NCBI GenBank assembly: GCA_027422505.1
Contig: JAPQWV010000740.1
Coordinates: 52,501-116,500, forward strand
Source: Craterostigma plantagineum
Taxonomy: Eukaryota > Streptophyta > Magnoliopsida > Lamiales > Linderniaceae
DNA: 64,000 nucleotides
Direction: 5' to 3'
In this document: positions 46,701 through 58,789 of the stretch, piece after piece
Position numbering within the stretch: position 1 is the first letter of the stretch
How the letters are laid out: each line of letters begins with the position of its first letter
Notes under the pieces: model-generated
What the model was told of the DNA's origin: nothing
The model's database searches: none
The model's input: the letters and a program-made list of their open reading frames with translations, nothing else
Made by a program: the position numbers and the translations under genes

Positions 46701-47770
46701 TGTAGAGGCAATTTTCGAGAAATCTTTGATAAACTTCCGGTAGTAGCCTGCTAATCCTAGGAAACTCCGCACTTCTGTTACGTTGGTTGGCTGCGGCCAG
46801 TTATTGATTTCTTCTATTTTGCCTGGGTCGACCGAGATTCCTGCTCCGAAACGATGTCTCCCAAGAATGCTACTTGGTCCAGCCAGAATTCACACTTTTT
46901 GAACTTTGCGTAGAGCTGCTTCTCCCTCAATACTCCTAGTACTACTCGTACAGGTTGTTCGTGCTCCTCCTCGTCTTGGAGTAGATGAGGATATCATCTA
47001 TGAATACGATGACGAACTTGTCCAGGTAGGCTTCGAACACCCGGTTCATTAGGTCCATGAAGGCTGCCGGTGCGTTCGTCAGTCCAAAGGGCATGACTAG
47101 GAATTCAAAGTGCCCGTATCTGGTACTGAACGCCGTTTTGGAATATCTTCCTTGCGGATTTTCAGTTGGTGGTAGCCCGACCTCAAGGCGATCTTAGAGA
47201 ACACTATGACACCTTGTAATTGATCGAAGAGATAGTCTATTCTGGGCAACGGGTATTTGTGTTTGATCGTCAGCTTGTTCAGCTCGTAATCTATGCACAG
47301 TCTCATCGAGCCATCCTTCTTTCGTACGAATAGAACTGGCGCACCCCAGGGAGAAAAGCTGGTCTAATGAATCCTTTCTGTAGGAGTTCATCTATTTGTT
47401 CCTTCAACTGCTTTAATTCGGTTGGCGCTAATCGTATGGAGTCTTGGACACTGGTGCTACTCCTGGCACCAGGTCGATAGTAAACTCGATTTCTCTGTCT
47501 GGGGGTAATCCCGGCAAATCTTCCGGAATACGTCAGGGAACTCCTTAATCACGGTTACGTCTTCGAGTTTCGTGGGGGTGTTCTCTTCTGCTTTCAGCGC
47601 GAACACTAGATAAGCCTCACATCCGGAATCAACCAATCGCTGAGCTTTTAATGCTGATGTCCTCGATGTGCCTCTCCCCTTCACTGTCCCCTCGAAGGTG
47701 AAAGGTTCTTCCCCTTCTACGCTAAACGTAACTATCTTACGGTTGCAGTCTATCACCGCTCCGTACCTTG
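46701..47770 (-). pseudogene. pol: Tekay-like reverse transcriptase, frameshifted
   Basis: Motifs on the minus strand in changing frames: [19 protein letters not shown] (shifted [16 protein letters not shown] region, about 47270-47330), [57 protein letters not shown] sequence (47040-47095) and [10 protein letters not shown] near 46980-47010. The catalytic Asp pair is intact, unlike the neighbouring + strand copy. SKIDLRSGY reads SKIALRSGY, losing an Asp (Asp to Ala). Confidence 0.85.
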
Positions 47771-47774
47771 AGAG

Positions 47775-48140
47775 CTATTCCATCCCGAGGATCAATTCAT
47801 AGTCGTCCATCGGGATGACTATCAAGTCTGCGGGCAATTCTCTATTACAGACTAGGATTAGGCAATTTCTTAACATTTGGCTGGTCCTAGTTGGTGCCCC
47901 ACTTGGAATTGCTACGCTATACTCGTAATCCACTCGCTCAGGCGTTACCCCGAGTTTCATCACATACTTCACAGACGCAAACGAGTGGGTCGCCCGGAAT
48001 CTACTAGAATGCACGTGGGAGTTTGGTGGATCAGTAGCGTACCTGTCACCACCGCCGGGTTGTTCTCAGCTTCCTCGGACGTAATGGCGTACAACCGAGC
48101 CGGCACCATCTGGGGTCTTGCTTGGCTCCCGGCCTGATTC
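47775..48140 (-). pseudogene. pol: Tekay-like aspartic protease
   Basis: Minus strand LIHQTPTCILVDSG holds the DSG active site at about 47990-48020. The frame then changes into THSFASVKYVMKLGVTPERV, VIPMDDYELILGME and a DCNRKIVTF segment (47700-47760). This is the retropepsin pattern with its downstream GMDWL-type end. Confidence 0.8.
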
Positions 48141-48149
48141 CTAAAGCGC

Positions 48150-49020
48150 CCTCCGGGCACTGTCTCACAAAGTGGCCCGGCTTCCCACATCTAAAGCAGT
48201 GTTGGCTTGTGTGTTGCAGTTCCCAAAATGCCTTTTTTCCGCACCTCGGGCAATTGGGGATCGGTGCTGATCCTTGATTCTGGTTTAGGTTTGGGGCCTG
48301 TTAACCATTCCCTGCGGTTGCTGAGGAGGCCTGTTTTGAAATTTCTTCTTGCCACCTTTAGGCACGAACTGCCGCTTCTGCTCCCCTCCGCTCCATTGCG
48401 CTCCTTGCATTTGCACGAATTTGCATTTAGCTTCCTGAGCCCTTACGATCCGGGCTTCTGCCTGTTCTGCCACCATGGCTCTTTCTGCTACCTGGGAGTA
48501 AGTAGCTCCCTGAATCCCTGCCATGCTGACATCCCTGTAGAGCTGTGGCTTCAATCCTTCCAGGAAGCGTTCGACTTTTAGAGCTTCCGTACTGACCATG
48601 TGTGCTGCGAACCTGGACAGCTGCTCAAACTTTCTTATGTATTCTGCCACAGTCATAGGCCCCTGTCTGAGATTGATGAATTCATTCAGGCGCTGCGCTC
48701 GGATTGGGGCGGTGAGGTACTTGCCCCTGAACAATTCCTTGAACCTTTCCCAGCTCATGGTAGCGGGGTTCTCTATTACCATGATAGTGTCCCACCAGTG
48801 TCCTGCGCTCCCTCGTAGTAGGAACACAGCGCAAAGAGCCTTTTTCCGCCTCCGGAACCCTGCTATAGACGAACATACTCTCGAGAGTTCTCACCAGTCC
48901 TCAGCTGCTGTCGAGTCAGCTATGTCTTCGAAGTCGGTGGATTCAACCTTCGAAATCGTTCCCCCACCATCTCAGCCCTTTCAACCTGAGTTGGTCCAGT
49001 GTTTGCCGCATTATGCTGGA
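48150..49020 (-). pseudogene. gag: Tekay-like gag
   Basis: Capsid core LRGSAGHWWDTIMVIENPAT and FKELFRGKYLTAPIRAQRLN, then YIRKFEQLSRFAAHMVSTEA and LEGLKPQLYRDVSMAGIQGA, a Lys/Gln-rich linker, and zinc knuckle CFRCGKPGHFVRQCP (48150-48200). The N-terminus upstream of 48830 is in another frame, with RTLESMFVYSRVPEAEK. This is a typical Retrotrans_gag layout. Confidence 0.85.
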
Positions 49021-49301
49021 TAAGCTGTTGGATCTGTGTCGATTGCTGGCGGACTATTTTCGTCAATTGGAAGATCGTTGCATCCCGATTGTCGGGAGGG
49101 GCAGTGTTTCCCCTGTTCTGGTCGTCGCCACCGCTCGACTCACTCTCTCGTTCTTACCATCTTTCACACCCTATCCTGATTGTTCTATGGCCAATAAATT
49201 ATGCAACATAGAATTCACATAGAATTTAATAACTTACTTGCAAGGCCGCTTCCGCTCTTTTGGGTGTGTGTGTATGGACAGTCTACAGAACCTGTGACCT
49301 G

Positions 49302-49313
49302 GCTCTGATACCA
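49302..49313 (-). other. Primer binding site of the Tekay-like element
   Basis: Minus strand TGGTATCAGAGC, three bases from the LTR edge at 49316. Confidence 0.9.
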
Positions 49314-49315
49314 AC

Positions 49316-50898
49316 CGTCGCGACCCGATTTCCTAACCGCCTATTCTAGCGTATTCCTACGTGCCTAGCGAGTTGTGAGTAGTGAAGTGCATCAAAAATG
49401 CGTATAAATTTTTCATTTTCCATTTACATATGGAAACATCTTTCTATACATGACAAAAGAATGCGTGTCGGACATTATGTCCAGACATGGTCTAACTACA
49501 AAGGTGAAGGTGCGTCGGCACAGCAAAAAGCTCCGTTGCGCCCGGCCTCACAGGTCGTCATCCACACACACACGTCCAGTCCAAAAGCAGCGCGAAGCTT
49601 CAAAAGGTCGGCCTTGTCTTCATCAAGATCACATACCGTGATCGTCGGTGCCTACAACACACAACATAAGGAATGAGCCACGAGGCTCAGTAGTAGAAAT
49701 CATGCATGTATGCACGTGACATTCCCCCGCAAAGGCAATCCGCACCGATGCATATAAGACTCGCAAAGGCAATCCGCGCCGATGCATATAACACTCGCAA
49801 AGGCAATCCGCGCCGATGCATATAACACCCGTACTACGTACTCAGGGACCTCGGCTAATCTCACTATGTACCACAAGAGCTCACGTCCCTCGGGGACAAT
49901 ACGACAGCGGTCCACGCCGGATGGCCGAACCCTAGGATGCACATCGTTCCCCTAGGTCGCCATATGAACCCGGTCATCGCCGACTTTCCGGCGGTCGCTC
50001 ACGCTGGTAGCCCAAGCTGAGGTCGCCTACACTAGTGTTCCACCCTGTGTCGCTTATACCCTCAGGTCGCACCCTCCAGGTCGAACCTTACCGCCACGGC
50101 CATGCCCAATCCTATCCACAGGATGTCAATATATATCTACAATAATAGTACACGACGCTAAAAAACGCCGCCCTAGTAGCATAGGAGACAGCCCCTGACT
50201 CAACTATGAGTCGACACACTTGCCCATATCGGCAAGTCCTCGTCGCGTACAAGCGACATATCATTATGCACACTCAGTCCCACGACCCTTCCCCATGAGT
50301 TCGTGCGTGCACATGAATATGCATATGCGAATAAATGCAATTTATGCTAATCACATGAAAGCGTTACGATTAGTCCACATAATCATGAAATCACGTAGGC
50401 ACATAGTCACACAGAACCATAACACACAAGTTATGTGTTGTAGTTGAATTTCTACTTACCTGTCGTCCGAGTAAAATTAGTATTCTCCTCGTTCGCTCCT
50501 AACGTACGACCTTTGGACATAAATATTATCGTATCAGTAATAGGTCTTTATTAATTAATTAGGTCGAACTAAATTATCGACTACATTCATTTTGTTAAAC
50601 TCTAAGTCGTTACTTCTAGCCTAGGTCGAGTCCCTGGTCCCATAAATTTCTAAGTAAAGTTAGTATCGAATTTGTGACTCAACGAGTTCGGCGAGAGTTA
50701 GCAAATTGTTAGTTTTTCGATTTGCCCGATTTCAATTTATCTTGAAGTCACCCGATTTGTGATATCATGAACCAAAACTCGGCGATTTGTTCTACTCGCG
50801 CCACATATAGGTTTCAATCGCTCGATTCCATGTAGATAACAAATCGCCCGTTTGTGCAAGCCTCGACCAGGGTTTCGCCCGATTTAGTTCGCGTAAGA
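49316..50898 (-). repeat. Truncated 5' LTR of the Tekay-like element
   Basis: Matches 41604-43190 of the 3' LTR closely, including the 37-bp units (49733-49830), then stops abruptly after GATTTAGTTCGCGTAAGATC. The outer 1.5 kb (U3 start) is missing. Confidence 0.85.
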
Positions 50899-52553
50899 TC
50901 TTTCACAAAGTTTCGGGCGAAACCAACAAGTGATAAGTTTATTAATCGAAATTGGAATTAGAACCAACGAGTTTTCGACCGAAAGAAATCCCGGCGAAAC
51001 TCCCTCAATTGCACGAAACTAAAATAAGCGCACTATCAAATTGATATTAGGGTTTGATATGAATAAGTTTCGATCGAAAGTATCTAATAAGTAAGACTTT
51101 CGATCGAAAGAAGTTGGAAGACGAGTTTCGGGCGAAACTCATGTAAATTGGAATTCAATTTGACGAAATCGAATTGGGCGAAACCTATTAAATCACATGA
51201 CTTTCGCCGAGCTTATCATGTTAGGAATTTCAATACTTTAACTTAGAAGTAATTTAAGATTAGCAACATAGGTGGGATCGAAACATAACTCCGAAATAAT
51301 ATGGTATAGAAATAGTATGACGAAAATTAATTATTTCGACGAATTAGCTAAAGAAAGCAAGTGCCGATACTCCAATTTAATTTAAAAAGGTCGAACGTTG
51401 GGAGCGAGCAAAGAAGTACGCTAATTTCGCTTGGACAACAGGTAAGTAGAAATTCAACTACGACAAATAATTTTCCTGCGTCCAATTATGTGAATTACGT
51501 GCTCGTGTATTCTATGTGAAACATGTACATTACGATAGGATTATTTTATATGCATGATAGCATGATCTGCATGTGTATATGAGTATGGCATGAGCACTTG
51601 AACGCATACGTAGTACGTAAGACGCGAGGTATGTGCGATGTATACTCGCCGATATTGGCGTTTGTGTCGACTCAACAAAGAGTCACGGCTCCCCTATGCA
51701 GCCATGGCGAACGAAGCCATAAGGCCTGTATAAGAGGCTGGGAGAATACCCCGTATGCGGGAGCAGCACCCTGGAGGATGCGGCCCGGGGCACGCACTGA
51801 GTAAGGGAAGATTCCTTCGGGTGACCTTCTAGTGCGTAAAACACTTACCGGGAGGGAAGATTCCTTCGGGTAACCTCCGCGGTTAGTGGCCTCGGTGTTG
51901 GCTACCAGTGAGAAGCGTCCGTGTGGAGGCCATACTGAGTAAGGAAAGATTCCTTCGGGTGACCTTCTAGTGTGCGAACCTCCACATAAGTACGAATCCC
52001 TCGTGGATTGAGATCTCAATGAAATGGCGCATAGTGGGATAGAAAGCCGAGGGCCCATATGAAGTACGAGTCTAAGAAAAAGAGTACGAGTCAGGAAAAA
52101 GAGTATGAGCATTAGTAAACGATGGCGTGCATTGCCGATCGTTAGGACACGTGCATACATGCATAATTTCTGCTTACTGAGCCTCGGTGGCTCACTTTTT
52201 TTTTTATGTTACGTGTTGTAGGTGCTAGCGATGGTACGTGATCTATCGATGGCGCAAGGCCGATCTTTTGAAGCTTTCCCGCTGCTTTTGAGGTGGGAGT
52301 GTGTGTATGAATGACGACCTGTGAAGGCCGGGCACATAGGAAGCTTTCGCTGCACACACGCACTTGTATTTGTGTAGATACGTCTATGATGAACTGTAAA
52401 ATGACTTATGAACATTCTTTTGACTTATATGTAAGATTTCCGCACACGTTTAAAATGAAAAATTTTATTCGCATTTTTACGTCTTCGCACGATAACAAAT
52501 CATTAGACACTTAGGATTAGAACGAATTACGAGGTCGGACGACGGGTCTGACA
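50899..52553 (+). repeat. Truncated 5' LTR of a related + strand gypsy element
   Basis: Ends ...GGTCTGACA before a primer site. From about 51441 it is recognisably the inverted counterpart of the Tekay-like LTR (GTAAGTAGAAATTCAACTAC, TACTGAGCCTCGGTGGCTCA, GAAGGCCGGGC). Its U3 start is missing by about 1.4 kb. It has three AGATTCCTTCGGGT repeats (about 51808-51962) absent from the other LTRs. Confidence 0.8.
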
Positions 52554-52556
52554 GAG

Positions 52557-52568
52557 TGGTATCAGAGC
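52557..52568 (+). other. Primer binding site of the + strand gypsy
   Basis: TGGTATCAGAGC three bases after the LTR. Confidence 0.9.
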
Positions 52569-52708
52569 TTCGGTCACAGGTCCTGCAGACTGTCCATACA
52601 CACACCCTCAAAAGCGCGGAAGCGGCCTTGCTTGTAAGTACCCTGTTATGTGACTTCTATGTATGATTTGATTTATTGGCCTTAGGAAATTGTCAGGATA
52701 GGTTGAGA

Positions 52709-53760
52709 ATGGTAAGACTTAGGGGAGAAGGAAGTAGGGAACCAGATCAGGGTAGGGATACCAATAACCCTCCCGACAATAGGGATGCTACCATCCTGCA
52801 ACTCACGGAGTTGGTCCGACAGCAGTCGGCCCAAATCCAACAGCTGATCCAACAGCAAAATGCTGGGGGACAATCAGCTAACCTACCTCTCCCGCCTGAA
52901 CGAATCGAAATGATCGGGGAGAGGTTCAGAAAGCTTAACCCTCCGTTGTTTGAGGAGGTCTACGGACCCCACCTCCGCCGAGGATTGGCTAAGGACGCTG
53001 GAGAACATGTTCCAGCATAACCGTACGCCTGAGGCGGAGAAAGTGATGTGCGCTGCCTACCTTCTGAGGGGGAGCGCTGGGCACTGGTGGGATACCATCT
53101 CAGCTATCGAGAACCCTCTAACGATGACCTGGGATCGGTTAAGGAGATCTTTCGAGGAAGTACTACACCGCCCCTGTCAGAGCCCGGAGGATGAACGAGT
53201 TTTGGTGATATGAGTAGTACTATCAATTCTCTTATACGATTCTTAGCCTGACACGTCCATACATTTCCAGTCTCAGGATCCCCTCTCATTCGGGTGTCGG
53301 ATGGGTTCGTTCATGTACCCCTTCGCCTAGAAGCTTGTCAGGAGTCGCTCCTTGTCCGTGCACCTCTCTCCGCCCTCTTCGGCCCCGATGTCACAGTTTT
53401 CGCTGCGGAAACCCGCCTAAATACGTATTTAAGAAGTAGGGTCGTTACAGCCAGCAAACGAGAAAGCAGCCAAAAGCATCAGTTCCTCAGCAAGGGCCCG
53501 AAGAATAACGGCAACCGACCGGGTCAGCAGACGTGGCGCCCGAACGCCTCTCAGGGACCGACCGATGTCCTAGTTCGACCACCGATACCAGCGCCCCAAT
53601 GCCAGCAGTGTGGGCGAAATCACTTTGGCAACTGTTACGGACCACGACTGGTGCAGACTCTGCAGTGCATTCGGTGCGGTGAGACTGGCCATGTTGCACG
53701 GAATTGTACGAGAACTCAGCCGCTACTACAGAATCAACCACAAAATTTGATTCGACCTCC
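52709..53760 (+). pseudogene. gag: Gypsy gag (+ strand copy)
   Basis: A Gln-rich N-terminus (ILQLTELVRQQSAQIQQLIQ) and FRKLNPPLFEEVYGP; after a frame change, TSAEDWLRTLENMFQHNRTP, then LRGSAGHWWDTISAIENPLT. A stretch near 53160-53440 does not look like gag and may be an insertion or rearrangement. It resumes with a CQQCGRNHFGNC element and zinc knuckle CIRCGETGHVARNCT (53665-53715). Confidence 0.8.
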
Positions 53761-53779
53761 ACCCGTGCAAGCACGTGTT

Positions 53780-55508
53780 TTCACACTGACGAATGAGGAG
53801 GCGGAGGCGAACCAAGCCGTAGTTACGGCTACGCTGAATATCTTTTACGTACCATCTTCAATTCTGATCGATTCTGGAGCCACACATTCGTTTGTGTCAA
53901 CTAATTTTGTGGCCAGAGCGGGAATATATCCCACTCGTTCTTTATGCAATTATGTAGTATCCTTACCCCACGGAGATCCAACTGGAACAAACTTAGATGT
54001 AGAAAGTTGTCCTGTGAGGATCGAGGGTAGAGAATTGAACATAGATCTAATAGTAATCGTGATGAATGATTATGATATCATATTCGGGGTGGATTGGCTC
54101 TCGAAATACGGGACCGTCATTGATTGCTCAAAGAGGGTAGTTAGGTTTCAATCACCCGAGGGTGCGGAATTTGAATTTTCGGGAAGGAAGAATAGTAAGT
54201 CAATCCCTCGGATTTCTGCTTTGAAAGCTCAGCGACTCGTAAATGCAGGTTGCGAGTCATTCCTAGTCTTTGCGATGAGAGTTGAGGAGCCTTCTCAGCC
54301 TAAGCTTGAGGAGATTCCGATAGTAAGTGAATATCCCCACATGTTCCCTGAGGATCTTCTGGGATTACCTCTAGATTTGGGAAATCGAATTTGTTATCGA
54401 CCCTGTACCTGGAGCTGCCCGATCTCTAAATCTCCGTATCAGTTTAGCACCGAACGAATTACGAGAATTGAAGGATTGGAAGAATTATTAAAAAAGGGTT
54501 TCATTCAACCTAGTTTCTCGCCATGGGGAGCCCCTGTACTGTTCAGAAAAAAGAAAGATGGGTCGATGAGAATGTGCATCGATTATCGTGAACTCAATAA
54601 ATCACGACCAAGAATAAGTATCCACAGCCAGAATATACGATTTATTCGATCAATTACAAGGGGCAACGGTGTTCTCAAAGGTCGACCTACGCTCCGGCTA
54701 CCATCAACTAAAATCCGTGAGGCAGAGGTTCCTAAACCGTGTTCAACACGAGGTACGGCCACTACGAATTTTTGTGTCATGCATTTCGGGCTAACGAATG
54801 CTCCTGCTGCTTTCATGGATATGATGAACCGAGTATTTAAGGAATTTCTGGACCGATTTGTTATCGTCTTTATAGACGTTATCGTCATTTCTCTAAGACG
54901 AAAGAGGAGCACGAACACCTGAGAACGGTCCTTGGAATTCTTCGGAGAAGCAACCATTCGCCAAATTCAAGAAGTGCGAATTCTTGTTGGAAGAAGTTGC
55001 TTTTCCGCGGCACATCATTTCGGGAAACGGAATTTCCGTAAACCCCAGTACGATTGAAGCAATAGATAATTGGCCACGACCGACCACTCCCACTGAAGTT
55101 AGAAGTTTTCTCGGGCTTGCTAGATATTATCGAAAGTTCATTAATGATTTTTCCAGTATTGCCTCGACGCTTACTAATTTGACAAAGAATATTGTCCCAT
55201 TCAAGTGGACAGAAGAATGCGAGCAGAGTTTTCAGGAGCTGAAGAGGAGGTTGACAACGGCCCTAGTGTTAGCAATACCTTCGGGTACGGAAGGATTTTC
55301 TGTATATAGTGATGCTCGAAGAATGGTTTGGGGTGCGTATTAATGCTGAAACCATACGAGAAGAACTACCCCACCCATGATCTTGAACTCGCTGCAGTAG
55401 TGTTTGCTCTCAAATATGGCGACACTATCTGTACGTAGAAAGGTGCGAGATCTTTACGGATCATAAGAGCCTGAAGTACTTCTTCACACAGAAGGAGTTG
55501 AATATGAG
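53780..55508 (+). pseudogene. pol: Gypsy protease, RT and RNase H start (+ strand copy), RT site mutated
   Basis: Protease SSILIDSGATHSFVS (about 53855-53900) and IIFGVDWLSKYGTVIDCSK. RT begins ITRIEGLEELLKKGFIQPS and [20 protein letters not shown], then shifts frame and back through a garbled middle, with [19 protein letters not shown]. The catalytic FIDD reads FIDV at 54869-54880, losing the second metal-binding Asp. After another break at about 54920 come INNWPRPTTPTEV-like sequence, LGLARYYRKFINDFS and GFSVYSDA, then [12 protein letters not shown] and [18 protein letters not shown] degraded up to 55508. Confidence 0.88.
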
Positions 55509-57098
55509 GCTCATTAAGTCCATAAAGGCTGCCGGCGCGTTAGTCAACCCGAATGGCATCACCGGAAATTCGTAGTGGCCATAGCGGTACTAAAGGCCGT
55601 TATCGGGATATCTTCCTTCCGAATTCTTAACTGATGATAGCCCGACCTTAGATCGATCTTGGAGAAAACCGTTGCACCTTGTAATTGGTCGAACAGATCG
55701 TCTATCCTAGGGAGTGGGTACTTGTTCTTGATCGTTAGCTTGTTCAGCTCCCTGTAGTCGATGCATAATCGCATGGACCCATCCTTCTTCTTCACGAATA
55801 GCACCGGCGCTCCCCAGGGAGAGAACTTGGCTGTATGAACTCCTTCTGCGTGAGTTCGTCTAGTTGGTCCTTTAACTCCTTCATTTCCGTCGGTGCTAGC
55901 CGATATGGGGTCTTAGATACTTGCGCCGCTCCGGGTACCAGATCTATGGCAAATTCTATTCCCGCTCGGGTGGTAGTCCTGGTAATTCCTCGGAAATACG
56001 TCGGGGAAGTCCTAAACTACCGGCACTTCCTCGAGTTTCGGGGAGGCGTTCCTTCCGACTTGATAGCGAATACCAGATAGGCTTCGCACCCTGATTTGAT
56101 CAGTCGTTGGGCTTTTAACGCTGATATTCTAGAGATCATAGTCCCCTTGCTAGTTCCTACAAACTTGAGGGGTTCATTCCCGTCCGTATTGAGCGTGACT
56201 ATCTTGCGGTGACAGTCTATGACGGCTCGATACTTCGATAGCCAATCCATTCCGAGGATCACCTCATAGTCATTCATAGGAATTATTATGAGGTCTATTG
56301 GTAGTTCCCTATCCCCGATTATTATTGGGCAATCCCGTAGGACGTGGTCTATTTGGTGGGATTCCCGTTTGGAACTGTTACCCTAAAATCGCACTCAGCT
56401 CGGTGAGGCGTGCCTCCTAATCTTGCGACGTACTTAGTAGACGCGAACGAGTGTGTCGCTCCCGAGTCGACTAGGAGCATGCAGGGGTTTCATAGACGAG
56501 GAGGGCACCTGTTACCGTGCCGGGTTGTTTTCCGCTTCCTCGGAGGTTATGGTGAAAACCCTAGCCGGTACCCTTGGTGGTGCTGCCTGGTTTCCAGCTT
56601 GCTTCCGGATCCACTTTCCGGACATGCCCTTAGATAGTGGCCCGTCTTGCCACATTTGAAGCACGTAGCGTTCTGGGAGTTGCAAACTCCCGTGTGCCAA
56701 CGTGCACATTTCGGGCATACGGGTAGGTCTAGCTGGGGTCTACCCTGGTTTGAGTTGAATGGCGGAGGTGGTCCAGGTCGATTTTGGAAGTTCGGCGTCC
56801 CACCCTTGGCTACAAACTGCCGCTTCGGGTTACCTCCGCTCCCTTGCGGCCCTTGTACGAATTTGCGCTTTGCTTCCTGGGCGCGAGCAATCCTAGCCTC
56901 AGCTTGCTCCGCCACCAGCGCCCGCTCAGCCACTTGAGCATACGTGGCTCCTTGTACTCCCGCCATACTCACGTCTCTGTACAGTTCGGGCTTCAATCCT
57001 TCCATGACCTGCTCGATTTTTGAGCGCGTCCGTACTAACCATGTGAGCAGCGAACCTTGAAAGCTGCTCGAACTTCTTAATGTACTCCGCCACTGTCA
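55509..57098 (-). pseudogene. Minus-strand gypsy fragment: RT, protease, gag
   Basis: Minus strand, from 57098 to 55509: gag LKPELYRDVSMAGVQGATYA, CPKCARWHTGVC and zinc knuckle CFKCGKTGHYLRACP (56640-56690); a protease region with [59 protein letters not shown] and [20 protein letters not shown]. This is the Tekay-like family again but a separate copy, cut at both ends by + strand gypsy sequence. Confidence 0.85.
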
Positions 57099-57099
57099 T

Positions 57100-57851
57100 T
57101 GCCGGAATACTTGAGGCATTTCATCACGGCGAGCCAGACAAATTGGGTCGAGCTGCTTGGTGCAGCCCAATTTTGTTACAACTTGCACGAAGCCTCGGCG
57201 ACGAAGGTAAGCCCATTCGAGATAGCGTACGGCTTTTGTCCGACCCAGCCAGCAATGGTGGCGACCCGCATGATAGGTGAGTGCCCCACGGCGTATCAGT
57301 TCGCATGGACCAGGCAGGAGCTCTGGACCGCGGCCAAAGATAGCATGGCCAAGGCTCAACGACGCACGAAGAAGTACGCGAACCAATATCGGCGAGATGT
57401 CACGCTCGACATCGGCGAGAAGGTGTTGTTGAAGCTCAGGCCACACATGTGGAGCGCGGCGACGGCGGGCAAGAAGGTGCACTTGGCCCGTGGTCTTATG
57501 CCAAAGTACGATGGGCCATTCGAGGTGGAGGCTCGAATTGGGCGAATCGCCTGTCGACTTAAGCTGCCGGACCGCATGAGGATGCATCCCGTGTTTCACG
57601 TAAGTTTTCTGAAGAAGTATCACCCAGGCGAACGCTTCGAGGGAGGAGACTACGCGTGTTCCACCAAGTGCCCTTAAGGTATACGATAGGAAGATTCGGA
57701 GCATTCTTGATCATCGCAGGTCAAGAGGCGTGAACGAGTTTCTTATCTTATGGGATGGGAGGAGCCGTCCGAGACTTCATGGGAGAAGTTCACGGACATA
57801 GCGCAATTCGAGGAGGAGGTTGCGGCTTACTGGCAATGGAGGCAGGGCGCC
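57100..57851 (+). pseudogene. Chromovirus integrase C-terminus with chromodomain
   Basis: A + strand frame of about 190 codons: WVELLGAAQFCYNLHEASAT, SPFEIAYGFCP, KKYANQYRRDVTLDIGEKVL and LKLPDRMRMHPVFHVSFLKK, the typical integrase C-terminal region. After a frame break near 57675 come ILDHRRSRGVNEFLILWDG and EEPSETSWEKFTDIAQFEEE, matching the aromatic-cage layout of a chromodomain. This targets chromoviruses to heterochromatin. It belongs with the LTR that follows. Confidence 0.8.
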
Positions 57852-58371
57852 TGTAGGACCCGGTCCCGCAAATTAGGTCGGCCAATAAATTACGTGTATG
57901 ACGTATGTGACTTCATGAGTTATATTGTATATGTTACATGCTTACATGGTGGTACGAATTTCGTGCTCGTAATTATGTGCGAATTACGCGTAAGTGCGTG
58001 TTAATAGTTACGGGCCTATGATGACTCCTAACTCATGAATAAGAATTCTCGAAAGATGGTGAAGGTAAGAACTAACTATGGTTAGACTAGGAACTCATTT
58101 CTAGTTGGGCTAGGAATTTATTTTGATATAAGAAATCAAAAATGGGTCAAATTTGTGAGAAAGGCCCAAATGGGGGACAATTTTCCCTAAAATTAGGAAA
58201 AGCCCATGCCCTATCCAACAAAAGTCAAGGAAAATATCTAACCTAATAATTAAACTTCCTCAATTTAAGCGAGCATCGTAGGGCGACGCGCGTTCAAAGG
58301 GGAAGCCGGTCACGGGCGCATTTGGGGTTGGGAAGTTTCGATAAAATTTCTAAGTCCTTTACGGCGTGACA
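57852..58371 (+). repeat. Chromovirus LTR (520 bp), shared by upstream integrase and downstream gag
   Basis: TGTAGGACCC to GGCGTGACA. Upstream lies integrase/chromodomain (so it is a 3' LTR) and downstream a primer site and gag (so it is also a 5' LTR). Not related to the 3-kb Tekay-like LTRs by eye. Confidence 0.8.
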
Positions 58372-58375
58372 GAGT

Positions 58376-58388
58376 TGGTATCAGAGCC
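58376..58388 (+). other. Primer binding site of the chromovirus
   Basis: TGGTATCAGAGCC, four bases after the LTR. Confidence 0.88.
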
Positions 58389-58403
58389 ATTATTTTTTAA
58401 CGA

Positions 58404-58780
58404 CATGGCTAAGGGCAGTCGATCGACGGCGGCTCGACTGACGGACCTGGAGACAAGGGTGGGACAGCAACAGACCACCCTAGAGAACCTACCCGACGTT
58501 GAGGCGTTGGTAGCTGAAGTTAACGCGCGCAAGGCAGCAAGGGCGGGGGTCCTGACGGCCCCAGCCGCACTGACGGGTCGTAAATGCGCAAGGGAGCCGC
58601 GGATGTCCAATGGAGTGCATGACGCGAGGGAGTTGCAAAACTTTCTCTATGACATCGAGGCGTATTTCCAAGGAGCGGGAATACAAGAGGCGGACAAGGT
58701 TGATATCGCGTTGAACTATCTCGAGGACGACGCGAACTGTGGTGGCAGATGAGGCTCACGCAGGACGCGGAGCTCAATAG
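58404..58780 (+). pseudogene. gag: Chromovirus gag N-terminus, truncated
   Basis: ATG 58404 starts MAKGSRSTAARLTDLETRVG (coiled coil), then a variable linker and LQNFLYDIEAYFQGAGIQEA plus KVDIALNYLEDDA, the beginning of the capsid domain. It ends near 58780 at a junction with copia 3' sequence. Confidence 0.75.
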
Positions 58781-58789
58781 GCCGAGAAA

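Larger units (their letters stand above)
41604..50898 (-). mobile_element. Tekay/Del-like Ty3/gypsy retrotransposon with truncated 5' LTR
   Basis: Minus-strand element: 5' LTR 49316-50898 (truncated), primer site 49302-49313, gag, protease, RT, RNase H, integrase, polypurine tract, complete 3' LTR 41604-44679. LTRs of about 3 kb and the gag/pol motif set suit the Tekay/Del chromovirus lineage. No target duplication can be checked because the 5' side ends at a junction with another element. Confidence 0.88.
52557..55508 (+). mobile_element. Partial + strand Tekay-like gypsy, cut within RNase H
   Basis: Contains primer site, gag, protease, RT and the start of RNase H, then switches at 55508 into a minus-strand gypsy RT. 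Integrase and 3' LTR are absent. Confidence 0.85.
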
